DNA of 64,000 nt from Streptomyces sp. TG1A-60 (GTDB taxonomy: Bacteria; Actinomycetota; Actinomycetes; Streptomycetales; Streptomycetaceae): positions 1-64,000 of the forward strand of contig NZ_CP147520.1 in the NCBI RefSeq assembly GCF_037201975.1, in the 5' to 3' direction. A program made the translations under genes and the position numbers. Positions 1 through 8,643 of the stretch are shown piece after piece. The notes beneath the pieces were generated by a model. The model was not told the DNA's origin, did no database searches, and was given only the letters and a program-made list of their open reading frames with translations. Positions within the stretch are counted from its first letter, which is position 1, and the number at the start of each line of letters is the position of its first letter.

Positions 1-53
1 GGATACCAGCGCTGGCGCGCTGCATAGGGAGCGGCTCCGCTGACGCTCCGCCA

Positions 54-154
54 GATTCTCGCGCAAGCGCGAGAATCGAATTCCGCTTGCGGAATTCTGA
101 GTGGGCGTTAATTCGCGCAAGCGCGAATTAAGGGAATCCCGCAAGCGGGATTCC
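54..154. repeat. Array of four telomere-like hairpins
   Basis: Four perfect palindromes lie almost end to end: 54-77 (11-bp arms, AA between them), 78-97 (9-bp arms, TT), 108-131 (11-bp arms, AA) and 133-154 (10-bp arms, AA). All share the centre GCAAGC or its complement GCTTGC. Dense runs of small hairpins that fold the 3' overhang are the hallmark of Streptomyces telomeres, and tap, tpg and a TtrA-like helicase follow within 8 kb. The motif is not the archetypal S. lividans/S. coelicolor telomere as I remember it, so this may be a variant telomere or the inner part of one. Whether base 1 is the physical end cannot be seen. Confidence 0.7.
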
Positions 155-562
155 TGAGGCTGGCAGTGAGGGGTGGGTGCATCACCCGCAGGACTGTGTA
201 GTGCTTGGGATTCCCAGCTTTCACCCCTGTAATGGATGTGACAGGCCGTCGGCCTGACGGGGTGCCGACCTTGTTGTAGTGACGGGTTCCGCTGCGCTCC
301 ACCCTGAACCTCTCCCCCATCGTCTGCCTGTCCTGACATGTTCACCAACGCCCTGTCAACGTACAGGGAAACCGGGTGTTCGTGGGTGAGCTTGAGCACT
401 GTGTCACCCACGGGCGCGAAAGTTGGTGTGCGGGTGATGCATCACGAGTCGTGACTGTGTAGAGTCTGGGATCAGATGCTACACCCCTACCGCCGCGCAC
501 CTTGCGCCTGGATTCCATTTGTAATTACGCGCTGCATTCCGCGAAAAGGAGAGCACGGGGAC
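155..562. other. Subtelomeric non-coding segment with a direct-repeat pair
   Basis: I see no convincing gene here. Two copies of a composite element occur: GCATCAC at 179-185, GACTGTGTAG at 192-201 and TGGGAT at 206-211, and again at 439-445, 453-462 and 467-472. The internal gaps are 6/4 and 7/4 bases. The second copy contains the perfect palindrome GTGATGCATCAC (434-445). The first has GGGTG/CACCC arms around the same position. The second copy ends about 90 bases before the helicase start and may belong to its promoter region. An open frame runs from 476 into the helicase, but its first 29 codons look non-coding. Confidence 0.5.
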
Positions 563-2929
563 ATGGCCGTGAAGCTGCGTGATCACCAGGTCGAGGCCGT
601 TGCCGCCATTGTGCGTGGTCTTGATGTTCCGCCGGGTGGAATTCCCTGGAATGGTCTTCGTGGGCAGGTGCACGCCGCGTGTGGCACGGGGAAGACCATC
701 ATGGCTGCCGCGTCGGCGAGGCGACTTGTGCCCAGGGGGCGTGTGCTCGTACTGGTGCCGACGCTGGATCTGCTGGCGCAGACGGTGAGGGCGTGGCACG
801 AGGCCGGGCACAGGGGGCCGGCGGTTGCGGTGTGTTCGCTTCAGGACGATCCGGAGTTGTGGTCGTTGAAGGTGCGCTCCACGACGAACCCGATCCAGTT
901 GGCGCTGTGGCACGGCTCCGGGCCGGTCACCATCTACGCGACGTACGCCAGCCTGGGTGTCCTGGCGGAGGCGTTCGAGGGTGTCTACGGTCAGAAGCTT
1001 GATCCAGTAGACCTTGCGGTGGTTGATGAGGCGCACAGGACAAGTGGGTCGATGGGTAAGGCGTGGGCGGACATCCATGACCAGACCGTCATCCCGGCGT
1101 ACCGGCGGCTGTACCTGACGGCCACACCGCGGATCTGGGAAGAGCGGCTCAACCGCGAGGTTACGGAAGGGGTGCGGGATCCGCTGCCGCGTGAGATGGC
1201 GGCTTCCATGGACGACGAGAGGGTCTTCGGGCCCGTCTTCTACAAGCTCTCGCTCGCATCTGCCGTGTCCCGGGGCTTGTTGGCGCGGTACCAGATCATC
1301 GTCCTGGAGCTGAAGGACCCGGTCGTCACGCCGGAGCGGCTGATGGGCGAGGAGCGGCACACCGAGGAGGTCCGCGGGCAGCGGCTCGGGGCGCTGCAGG
1401 CCGCGTTGCTGCACACGATGGCGCAGCACGACCTGCAGACGTGCATCACCTTCCACCACCGCACCATCGAGGCACAGGCGTACGCCGAGGGCCTGGAGCG
1501 CGTCGCTGCCAAACTGCACGCCGACCAGCCCGAGAGGTACCCGGCTCGGATCTGGGCCAACTGGCTGTGCGGCGAGCACGTCCCCGAACGCCGGCGGGAA
1601 GTCCTCGGCTCGTTCGGGGCCACGGCGCAGCGGGCCGTGCTCTCCAACTGCCGTGTCCTGGGCGAGGGCGTCGATATTCGAAGCGTGGATTCAGTCGCCC
1701 TCCTGGACCCCAAGGGCGCGCCGCACGACATCGTCCAGGCCATCGGCCGGGCACTCCGTCAAAAACCCGGACAAGGCAAACTCGCTTCTCTGATCGTGCC
1801 GGTATTTCTCCAGCCGGGCGAGCAGCCGGAGGACATGTTCACCTCGGGGTCGTATCGCCCTTTGGTGAAGGTATTGGAAGGTCTGCGCGCTCACGACGAA
1901 GAGGCAATCGAATTGCTTGCGATTCCGCAGGAGCCGCAGAAAGACGTCGCGCAGCCGTCCGTGAACATCGGCGTCGCGCCAGAAGACGGCGCGGAAGAAT
2001 CCCGGCTTCTGCTCCGTTTCGCCGCCCCCAGGGATCCGGTGATGGTCGCAGACTGGGTCTCCTTCAACGTCATCGACACCGAACGCCAGGACTGGGCCCG
2101 CGGCTGGGCGGCACTCAAAAAATTCACCGCCCGCGAGCGGCACGCCCGCGTGCCCTACGGACACCGCGAGGGCGCGACACCGCTTGGACAATGGGTCGCA
2201 GAACAACGACGCGCCTACGCAGCCGGGCAGATGACCGGCCAGCGCGCGAGGCGACTCGAGCAGTTGGGCATGGTGTGGTCGCTGGCCGATGAGCGGTTCC
2301 AGGAGAACCTGGAAGCCGCCAAGGCCTACTACGACCAGCACTGGACACTGTGCGCGCCCCGGCCCGCGACCATGCTCGACCGGCCGTTGGGGATGTGGCT
2401 CGCGAATTTGAGGCGGCCAGGTGCGCTCGACGGACACCCCGAGTGGAAGACGGCGCTGGAGGCCGTGGACGAGGACTGGAACCCGTCGTGGCCAGCGGAG
2501 TGGCAACGGCACTACGCCGCACTACGCGAGCTCGTACGCGACGAAGACGGACAGGCCGACGTCCTGCCCGGCCTCACCGTCCACGGCATGGACATCGGGA
2601 AATGGCTGGCCCGACAGCGGAAACCGGCAGTCTGGCAGGCCCTGACCGACGGACAGCGCGAACGCCTGGAACGGCTCGGCATCACACCGCTCGCCCCGGA
2701 GCCGGAGGAGCCCGCGAGGGCTTCTACGACGTTCGAGCGGGGCGTCGCGGCCCTCGCGCAGTACAGAGCCCGCACCGGCACCGTGACCGTCCCACGCGGG
2801 CACACAGAGCGGCTGGAAGACGGAACCGAGGTCCGACTCGGGGTATGGCGCAGCAACATGCGCAGCAGGCGAGACTCGCTGCCCGATACGCGGCGCCAGC
2901 TGCTCGCGGACCTCGGTCTGTTCGACTGA
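563..2929 (+). CDS. TtrA-like subtelomeric DEAH-box helicase with helicase-associated repeats
   Basis: Superfamily 2 helicase of 788 aa. The start at 563 is preferred over the in-frame ATG at 476 because AAAGGAG precedes it and the protein then opens directly with the Q-like motif (LRDHQVEA). Walker A is CGTGKT (~40-45), the DEAH box is VVDEAHR (~152-158), TATPR is near 186 and the arginine-finger motif QAIGRALRQ near 392. The C-terminal ~280 residues hold about four helicase-associated (HA) repeats, each with a GxW core, such as LGQWVAEQRR and IGKWLARQRK. HA-repeat helicases named TtrA sit next to many Streptomyces chromosome and plasmid ends and have been linked to conjugal transfer. The gene is the first after the hairpin array and reads away from the end. 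Orthology to TtrA is inferred from position and architecture. Confidence 0.85.
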   Translation: MAVKLRDHQVEAVAAIVRGLDVPPGGIPWNGLRGQVHAACGTGKTIMAAASARRLVPRGRVLVLVPTLDLLAQTVRAWHEAGHRGPAVAVCSLQDDPELWSLKVRSTTNPIQLALWHGSGPVTIYATYASLGVLAEAFEGVYGQKLDPVDLAVVDEAHRTSGSMGKAWADIHDQTVIPAYRRLYLTATPRIWEERLNREVTEGVRDPLPREMAASMDDERVFGPVFYKLSLASAVSRGLLARYQIIVLELKDPVVTPERLMGEERHTEEVRGQRLGALQAALLHTMAQHDLQTCITFHHRTIEAQAYAEGLERVAAKLHADQPERYPARIWANWLCGEHVPERRREVLGSFGATAQRAVLSNCRVLGEGVDIRSVDSVALLDPKGAPHDIVQAIGRALRQKPGQGKLASLIVPVFLQPGEQPEDMFTSGSYRPLVKVLEGLRAHDEEAIELLAIPQEPQKDVAQPSVNIGVAPEDGAEESRLLLRFAAPRDPVMVADWVSFNVIDTERQDWARGWAALKKFTARERHARVPYGHREGATPLGQWVAEQRRAYAAGQMTGQRARRLEQLGMVWSLADERFQENLEAAKAYYDQHWTLCAPRPATMLDRPLGMWLANLRRPGALDGHPEWKTALEAVDEDWNPSWPAEWQRHYAALRELVRDEDGQADVLPGLTVHGMDIGKWLARQRKPAVWQALTDGQRERLERLGITPLAPEPEEPARASTTFERGVAALAQYRARTGTVTVPRGHTERLEDGTEVRLGVWRSNMRSRRDSLPDTRRQLLADLGLFD

Positions 2930-3022
2930 GGGATGGCTCAGTGGCTGGTCGACGCGCTGCGTGGCGGGGGGCTGCTGAACGGGACTTCTGATCGCAGAGT
3001 TCTGTCTACGTCCCCGCTTCGC

Positions 3023-3217
3023 TCAGGAAACCGGCTCGGGAACGTCACCCGGCTTGACCGGCACGATCTCGACACGTGTGCAGCCCACAGCTTTGAGTTC
3101 GGTGCGGCGACGCTTCGCCGACCGTTTGTCGTACCTGCCGGCCGACGCCTGCGGGGCACCGTCAGGGTCGGTCCACAGCAGACCGTAGTGCTGCATCACG
3201 CTCGTCATGGCGATCAC
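3023..3217 (-). CDS. Small hypothetical protein (64 aa)
   Basis: A short basic protein whose sequence contains MQHYGLLWTDPDG and a KRSAKRRR patch. I do not recognise a domain. The GTG start at 3217 is supported by a strong GGGGAGGGG ribosome site about six bases upstream; an ATG three codons inside is an alternative. Codon third positions are GC-rich as in the neighbours. The 5' flank carries three copies of a 20-base repeat that can form competing hairpins (3264-3359), which hints at regulated expression. It lies in the same orientation as, and downstream of, the Clp_N-domain gene. It may be a nucleic-acid-binding accessory protein, but nothing visible proves that. Confidence 0.5.
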   Translation of the reverse strand: MIAMTSVMQHYGLLWTDPDGAPQASAGRYDKRSAKRRRTELKAVGCTRVEIVPVKPGDVPEPVS

Positions 3218-3263
3218 ACTTCCCCTCCCCCGACGGCCATAAGCACGCTGCGCGAAGTGTCCC

Positions 3264-3359
3264 GTCTCAGGTAAGTCCGGGCATCATGCGGTGCTGACCT
3301 GCGGTGCCCGGACTGGAGTGAGACGGAATTCGGTGGAGTGTCTCACTCAAGTCCGGGCA
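3264..3359. repeat. Three 20-base repeats able to form two competing hairpins
   Basis: The sequence GTCTCA-N4-AGTCCGGGCA occurs directly at 3264-3283, inverted at 3305-3324 and directly again at 3340-3359. The middle copy pairs with the third at 19 of 20 positions (15-base loop) and with the first at 16 of 20. The element lies between the stop of the Clp_N gene (3412) and the ribosome site of the 64-aa gene, both on the minus strand. It could be a terminator for the first, an operator, or an attenuator for the second. No T-run follows the hairpins. Confidence 0.7.
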
Positions 3360-3411
3360 GGTGGGCCTCGCTCTCGCAGTCCGGGTTGCTGTCCCTGGGC
3401 TGTTGCTGAAC

Positions 3412-4110
3412 TCAGGTTTCGGCAGGCGCGGGGTCGAGCGTTGCCGGGTCGAACCCGGCGTCGGCCAGAACAGCGGCGGCCACTCCGCGGCCGACCCGGG
3501 CAAGACCGATCAGCAGGTCCTCGCAGTCGATGCGGTCGGACCCCTGCTGCTCGGACCGTGCCTCCGCGATGTCGATGGCCTTGCGGGAGTAGGGAGTCCA
3601 GGCGATCCGTTCGGCCGCCTGGGAAGCCCCCATGCTCAGCCGGGTTCCGACGGATTGGTGGACCGTCTCCGGTGAGACGCCGACGGCCTGCAGGAGCCGG
3701 GTGGCGCTGTTGTCCTGCGCGGTCAGCCCCCAGAGCAGGTGCTCAGTGCCGATGTAGTTGTTGCGGTGGTGCACCGCCGCCTGTTTGACGTGGACCATCG
3801 CCTGCCGGAGGTCGTCGGTCATCGTCTCGGGGCTGTAGCGCTTGTGCGGGGCGTGGAAGCGTTGCTGGACCGCTTGTCGGGTCACGCCCAGGGCGGTGCC
3901 GATGTCTGTCCATGAGTTGCCGTGCATCCGGCAGTGCTCGACGTAGTCCTCGACCAGGTCGTCTGCCAGGGCCTGTAGTTGACCCGCGAGTTGGGCGGCG
4001 GCCGTGAGCAGGGCGAGCCAGTCGGGCTGTTCTTGTCCGCCAGGGCGGTGTGCGGTGTCGCATCTCCGGTCCACTTCCGCGATGAGATCGTCCAGGTCTG
4101 GAAGAGACAT
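3412..4110 (-). CDS. Helix-turn-helix protein with Clp_N (ClpA/ClpC N-terminal) domain
   Basis: A 232-aa soluble protein. Residues ~64-86 (NSWTDIGTALGVTRQAVQQRF) are a helix-turn-helix. Residues ~100-225 contain two Clp_N-type repeats, marked by IGTEHLLWGL and IDCEDLLIGL. There is no AAA+ ATPase module, so it is not a Clp unfoldase. Such stand-alone Clp_N/HTH proteins occur in actinobacteria, and their function is not established to my knowledge; a stress-responsive DNA-binding role is plausible. The ATG at 4110 is chosen because the domain begins there. It directly abuts a 20-bp inverted repeat and lacks a visible ribosome site, suggesting leaderless expression and possible autoregulation. 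It is divergent from tap. Confidence 0.75.
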   Translation of the reverse strand: MSLPDLDDLIAEVDRRCDTAHRPGGQEQPDWLALLTAAAQLAGQLQALADDLVEDYVEHCRMHGNSWTDIGTALGVTRQAVQQRFHAPHKRYSPETMTDDLRQAMVHVKQAAVHHRNNYIGTEHLLWGLTAQDNSATRLLQAVGVSPETVHQSVGTRLSMGASQAAERIAWTPYSRKAIDIAEARSEQQGSDRIDCEDLLIGLARVGRGVAAAVLADAGFDPATLDPAPAET

Positions 4111-4159
4111 GAGGCAAGTACGCCTTGACATTTCAGGATTGTCAAGGCGCACTTGCCTC
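4111..4159. promoter_or_regulatory. 20-bp inverted repeat abutting the Clp_N gene start (operator/promoter candidate)
   Basis: Arms 4111-4130 and 4140-4159 are complementary at 19 of 20 positions around a 9-base centre. Each arm ends in TTGACA, so a consensus -35 hexamer points in each direction, towards the Clp_N gene (minus) and towards tap (plus). The minus-strand ATG follows the palindrome with no gap. In RNA this would be a hairpin blocking the start. In DNA it fits an operator overlapping a promoter for a leaderless transcript. The helix-turn-helix product of the adjacent gene is the obvious candidate ligand (inference). Confidence 0.65.
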
Positions 4160-4403
4160 TTTAGGGGCCGCAGGCACAGCCACAAGACGTACCCGCGAAA
4201 GACCGAGGCCCCACCAAGTACCCGTAGATGGCTGAGGCGTCAGCCCACTTGTTCTTCGAGACTTGCCCGGACATCACAGAGACAGGACACGAAGCCCACC
4301 GCCGGCAAACTCACCGCACCCGCCGCGCTGGAATGTGCGCAGAAAGGTTAAGGAGTGGGATAAGTTTGTGGTTAAGGACTGCCTGGAGCAAGGGTGCAGG
4401 GTC

Positions 4404-6518
4404 ATGCCATCCGAGGAAGAGCTGTTCGCGTCCGTTGACGCTCTGCTGAACGAGGAGCCGCACCTGCCGCCACCGGCGGAGCGTGCCCGGCTGCGTGAGG
4501 CCGCCGGCATTACGCAGGCCCGCCTGGCGGCCGCGTTGAAGACCACGACCCAGTCGGTGAAGAACTGGGAGAACGGCCGCAGCGAGCCGAAGTCGCCGCG
4601 CCTGGATGCCTACCAGCGGCTGCTGAACGGGTGGGCGGCGAAGTACCCCGCCCCCGGCACAGCTCCGACAGCTCCGGTTGCCGCGACCGTGCCTGCGGCG
4701 TCTGCCGAACCGGGTGCGTCCAGGGCGGAGACGGCAGATGCCCCGACCCCGCAGGCTTCCGCCGTTCCGGCTGCGGCGCCGGCACGCCCTGCCGTCCGGC
4801 CCGCTGCGCCGTCGCGGCGTCCGGCCACGAAGAGGGCGGCGCTGCCCGCAGCAGACCCGCGCTTCCCGCACGGCCCGCTCGCGGTCCTGGACGGTGACGG
4901 CTGCGCGTACGGCACGGGCGGGATCGTGCTGGACTGCCCGGCGACCACCGTTCCGGAGTTGGTGGAGTGGACGCTGCGCGAGTCCGGCCTCGGTGCCGCG
5001 AAGCTGAACCGCTACGGCAAGGACTCCGACCCGCTGGTCGTCCTCACCGCCGCAGCCGCCGTGAAGCTCGGACTGCCCGAGCGCCTGGAAGGCCACGAAC
5101 AGCGCCGCTCTCTGCGCCTTCCCGAGGATCACCCGGTGGTCAAACAGGTGGCGAAGGCGAAGTGGCGGCTCACCCAGCGCGGGTTCGGCCCCTGGGCAAG
5201 GATCTACCGCAAGGCCCAGGGACGCGACCGGCAGTGCGTACAGCTCGCCATCCTGTCGTGGGACGCCCTCGATGAGCGGTCCTGGCCCGGCGTGAGCGAG
5301 ATGGAGCCGGCCGACGTCGCCCGCGTCCTGGGGGTGTACGCGACCCGGGTCATCACGCCGCGCGGATCGACGGCCGTATCGGGGCTGGAGCTGATGACCG
5401 CGCTGCGCCCGCCCACCCGCGCGGTGCGCGACGAAGCTACCGGGAACTGGGTGCCCGGCCACAACCCCGGCAGCCTTGGCACCGAGCCGATGGACCCCGC
5501 GCCGCCGGAAGCCACCCCCGAACACCCGGTCGTCGTGGACTCCGGCTGGAACGGTGGGTTCCTCAACGAGGAGGCGTACCAGTGGATGCGGCCGGTGGAC
5601 CTACTGAGCGATGAAGAGTGCACACTGCCGTACGCGGTCGGCCTGGACCTGAACACCGCCTTCCTCGCCGCCGCGGCCCGCCTGGTCGTCGGCCTGTCCG
5701 GCCCCGACCACTTCCACGCCCCGACGTTCAACCCGAAGATCCCCGGGAGCTGGCTGGTCGACCTCTCCCACGTCGAGGGGGACCCGCGCCTGCCCTCACC
5801 GTTCACCCCGGACGGCACCCGCCCGACAGGACCGGCCTGGTACCAGACGCACACCGTCGCCTACGCCCAGGAACTCGGCCACAACGTGGCTCCCCTGGAG
5901 GGGTACCTGCGCCGCGAGACCGGCGCCTACCTGGACCCGTGGCACGACCGGCTCAAGGAGGCGTACGTCGACACCCTCGCCGACCTCGGCGTCACCAAGG
6001 ATCTGGACGACCACGCCTTCCTCGCCGCGATGGAGCGGCACAAGGACGTCGACCCGGCGATGGCGGCGGTGCTGGCCGCCATCAAGGCCACCGTCAAGGG
6101 CGGCATCGGCAAACTGCGCGAGCGCCCCCAGGGCAAGAAGTACCAGGAGGGCGAACGGTGGCCCGCCCTCCAGCGCCCGACCTGGCGCCCCGACATCCGC
6201 GCCGCCGTCATCTCCAAAGCCCGCATCAACATGCACCGCAAACTCACCAACATGGCCAAGATGACGGGCCTGTACCCCCTCGCCGTACTCTCCGACTGCG
6301 TCGTCTACCCCTCGCCGGGCGACAGCCCGCTCGACTTCCTGCCCTACGCCGCCTCCGGCAAGCCCCAGCCCGGCGGATTCCGCCTCGGCCCCACCCCCGG
6401 CCTAGCAAAGCTGGAAGGCGCCCAGTCGATGCTCTGGGCCGTCGACCTCATGGAACAGGGCCACAACCCCGCCCGCCACATCAAGGGCGGCGACGCCGTC
6501 CTCGACGAAGGCGAGTAG
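4404..6518 (+). CDS. tap: Telomere-associated protein Tap
   Basis: Tap binds the folded 3' overhang of the replicated telomere and recruits terminal protein Tpg for end patching in Streptomyces. The ATG at 4404 (MPSEEELF) gives 704 aa, in keeping with the ~700-750 aa I recall for the family. It is preceded by AGGGTGCAGGG. Reading frame extends upstream to 4263, but that stretch looks non-coding. Residues ~28-75 form an XRE-type helix-turn-helix (GITQARLAAALKTTTQSVKNW). An Ala/Pro-rich linker follows (~85-150), then the conserved Tap body, including YAVGLDLNTAFLAAAARL. tpg begins 91 bases downstream on the same strand, the usual tap-tpg order. Presence of both near the hairpin array argues that this end is maintained by the archetypal Tap/Tpg system. 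Confidence 0.93.
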   Translation: MPSEEELFASVDALLNEEPHLPPPAERARLREAAGITQARLAAALKTTTQSVKNWENGRSEPKSPRLDAYQRLLNGWAAKYPAPGTAPTAPVAATVPAASAEPGASRAETADAPTPQASAVPAAAPARPAVRPAAPSRRPATKRAALPAADPRFPHGPLAVLDGDGCAYGTGGIVLDCPATTVPELVEWTLRESGLGAAKLNRYGKDSDPLVVLTAAAAVKLGLPERLEGHEQRRSLRLPEDHPVVKQVAKAKWRLTQRGFGPWARIYRKAQGRDRQCVQLAILSWDALDERSWPGVSEMEPADVARVLGVYATRVITPRGSTAVSGLELMTALRPPTRAVRDEATGNWVPGHNPGSLGTEPMDPAPPEATPEHPVVVDSGWNGGFLNEEAYQWMRPVDLLSDEECTLPYAVGLDLNTAFLAAAARLVVGLSGPDHFHAPTFNPKIPGSWLVDLSHVEGDPRLPSPFTPDGTRPTGPAWYQTHTVAYAQELGHNVAPLEGYLRRETGAYLDPWHDRLKEAYVDTLADLGVTKDLDDHAFLAAMERHKDVDPAMAAVLAAIKATVKGGIGKLRERPQGKKYQEGERWPALQRPTWRPDIRAAVISKARINMHRKLTNMAKMTGLYPLAVLSDCVVYPSPGDSPLDFLPYAASGKPQPGGFRLGPTPGLAKLEGAQSMLWAVDLMEQGHNPARHIKGGDAVLDEGE

Positions 6519-6609
6519 GCCAGTGCCCGACACCGGATGGACGCACACGACCCGGACCCCGCCGACCGACACCGGCGGCCAGGATCCCACCGTCGAGAAA
6601 GGCTGAGCC

Positions 6610-7167
6610 GTGGCAGAGATCGACGACGCCATCGAACGCGCCGACCGGGAGAACTTCACCCGCCAGCCGCCCAAGACACTCCAGGCGCGCATCAACTTCC
6701 TGATCAAGCAGCTCAAGACGACCAAAGCCGTTGCCCAGGAGATCGGGGTCAGCCAGCGGTCGGTGGAGCGATACCGCAAGGGCGAACGCAAGCACCCGCC
6801 CAAGGCGATCACGGACCGGATCGACGCCGCCGTACGGCAGCGCTGGCAACCCCAGGTCCGCAAACGCCGACAGAAACAGGCCGCCACCACAACCGGGATC
6901 ACCGTGGAAACCAGGGCCCGGTTCGGATACACCGCGCCGATCGGCACGACCGACGACGGACGGTTCAGGCGCCTTACCGTGCACCTCCCCCCGACGTACG
7001 CACAACGCCTCTTCGACGCCCGCAACACAGGCGCCAGCGACCAGCAGATGCGCGCGATCATCGCCGAAGGATTCAAAGACATCTACTTCCAGGACGGCGG
7101 AACCCGCGCCACAGGACTCACCGACATCACCCTCAACGACATCGACTACCTCGACCTCGACTACTAA
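6610..7167 (+). CDS. tpg: Telomere terminal protein Tpg
   Basis: Tpg is attached covalently to the 5' ends of Streptomyces linear replicons and primes synthesis that fills the terminal gap. This copy is 185 aa, the usual length, with a GTG start after GAAAGGCTGAG. A helix-turn-helix lies at ~34-58 (TTKAVAQEIGVSQRSVERY). The typical family core follows: RWQPQVRKR, then TRARFGYTA and the TTDDGRFRRLTV segment. The priming residue reported for the S. coelicolor/lividans protein is, as I recall, Thr114, and residue 114 is a threonine here. The acidic C-terminus (DIDYLDLDY) is also characteristic. It is co-directional with tap and probably transcribed with it. Confidence 0.93.
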   Translation: MAEIDDAIERADRENFTRQPPKTLQARINFLIKQLKTTKAVAQEIGVSQRSVERYRKGERKHPPKAITDRIDAAVRQRWQPQVRKRRQKQAATTTGITVETRARFGYTAPIGTTDDGRFRRLTVHLPPTYAQRLFDARNTGASDQQMRAIIAEGFKDIYFQDGGTRATGLTDITLNDIDYLDLDY

Positions 7168-7244
7168 CCCCGACACCGACCCGCAGGCCCGGCACCTGCT
7201 CGTTGAGCCGAAGCGGGATAGTTGTCACAAAGGCATGGTTCTTG

Positions 7245-8318
7245 TCACCGGAAGCGAGCGATGCGGGCGGCCAGGCAGTCGGGGCACAGCCCAGAGTCCT
7301 CGCCCGGCCCGGGCGAGTAGTGCTGCTCGCAGCTTTCACACTTCCCCAGGGTGTCGAATCTGGTGCCGCAGGCGAAGCACACCGAGTGTCGGTGGCCCGG
7401 GGCGGAGGCTACGGTGGCGAGGTCAACCAAGACCGCATCCTCGCAACACTCGGGACAATGGGTGACTTCGACACCCCATTCGGCATGCGCTAGGCCGCTG
7501 TCCGCGGCCGCGAGCTCGGCAGTAGGCCAGGCGTGGTGACAGAACCGGCAGGACAGCGGCCCGCCGCCGGATCCGAGGACCACGGCCCATTGGGCGCACA
7601 ACGCGCACTGCGCGGTGGCGTCGCGGACCTTCTCCAGCTCGAAGCGGAGCTGGTCGTGGCGCCGCTTGAGGAAAGACTGGATGGTGCTGAGCCGCGCGCG
7701 GACGTATGCCAGCTCTTCTTCGACCTTGTCGAGGGGGTATCCGGGCTGCACGGGCAGTTCAGCGTGGATGAAGTCCATGAGGAAGTCGAGGACTTCGGCG
7801 GCGCGGGCCTCCACCGCGGGGGCCGGGGCGGTCAGGCCGTAGTGCTGCAGAGAGTTGCGGGACTTGGCCAGCGCCTCCAGAGCCCGGGAGCCCTTTTCGT
7901 TGACGTCCACGCCGGCGATGTTGCGCAGTCGGTCGACGGCGGCCTTGGTGGTGCAGCTATCGAAGTCGCCGGCCTCGAACTTTGTGCGGGTGGCGGTGCC
8001 GGGATCCTTGAAGACAAGGCTCCAGTGCTCCTGCACCAGACGGGACTTGAGCAGGACCTCTGCGGCGGCCTGGAGATGCAGCACGGCGTACTTCAGGTCC
8101 CGCGGGGCCGGCGGGTCGACAACGGTGAGATGGTCGACCACGCTGCGCAGGTAGTCCAGACCGTTCTCCACCGGGGGGAAGTCCACGTGCGCCGCCTCCG
8201 CACGGCGCCGTGCGCTCGCCCGGGTGCCGTTCTTCGAGATCTTCCCGGCAGGGGCGGGCGCCGAGTCGGGGGCGGCCTGGAGCGGGGGCACATCACCCGG
8301 CTGGTCGTCATGGCTCAT
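7245..8318 (-). CDS. Hypothetical protein with multiple zinc-ribbon CxxC pairs
   Basis: A 357-aa protein convergent with tpg. The N-terminal ~45 residues are low-complexity and Pro/Ala-rich. The middle (~50-230) is predicted helical with a long charged segment (YVRARLSTIQSFLKRRHDQLRFELEKV) that may be a coiled coil. The C-terminal third carries at least six cysteine pairs (CALC, CRFC, CPECC, CFAC, CESC, CPDC), typical of tandem zinc ribbons. I do not recognise a named family. Possible roles include nucleic-acid binding or protein scaffolding. The ATG at 8318 begins the frame but has no strong ribosome site. Confidence 0.7.
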   Translation of the reverse strand: MSHDDQPGDVPPLQAAPDSAPAPAGKISKNGTRASARRRAEAAHVDFPPVENGLDYLRSVVDHLTVVDPPAPRDLKYAVLHLQAAAEVLLKSRLVQEHWSLVFKDPGTATRTKFEAGDFDSCTTKAAVDRLRNIAGVDVNEKGSRALEALAKSRNSLQHYGLTAPAPAVEARAAEVLDFLMDFIHAELPVQPGYPLDKVEEELAYVRARLSTIQSFLKRRHDQLRFELEKVRDATAQCALCAQWAVVLGSGGGPLSCRFCHHAWPTAELAAADSGLAHAEWGVEVTHCPECCEDAVLVDLATVASAPGHRHSVCFACGTRFDTLGKCESCEQHYSPGPGEDSGLCPDCLAARIARFR

Positions 8319-8643
8319 GGACGCATTCTGCAGAATTCACGGAGACACGGCCGCACAAGTGCCTGAGCTCCCCGTGCTGCTCAGGCGGTCGACGGTCTCC
8401 CAAGCCAATGACAACAACAGTGCTTCCGTTCTGCAAGTGACAAGTAAGCTCGCCGCCCCCGTGACAACCTCGTTGCCCTGCCTTGCAGGAACCGTAGGCC
8501 GATGCGGGCCGACGGTAGCAATCATCGCGCTTCGGCATATTTGCGACTGAGCTCTTCAGTTGGTGGCCGATGTGGCGAGCTCTACGCCCAGGCTCGCTCC
8601 GCATCGACACAGACGTAGATCAGGCCTCTTGCGCCTTCAGATA
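8319..8643. other. Intergenic stretch with no supported gene
   Basis: Short reading frames exist on both strands, but none has a ribosome site, a Streptomyces codon pattern or recognisable sequence. Base composition is more AT-rich around 8400-8560 than in the neighbouring genes. It separates the zinc-ribbon gene from the decayed lexA fragment and probably holds the promoter of the former. No specific promoter is called. Confidence 0.5.

Noticed and set aside
476..562. Helicase start at 476
   Set aside because: The first 29 residues are atypical, there is no ribosome site, and the ATG at 563 has a good one and begins the domain.
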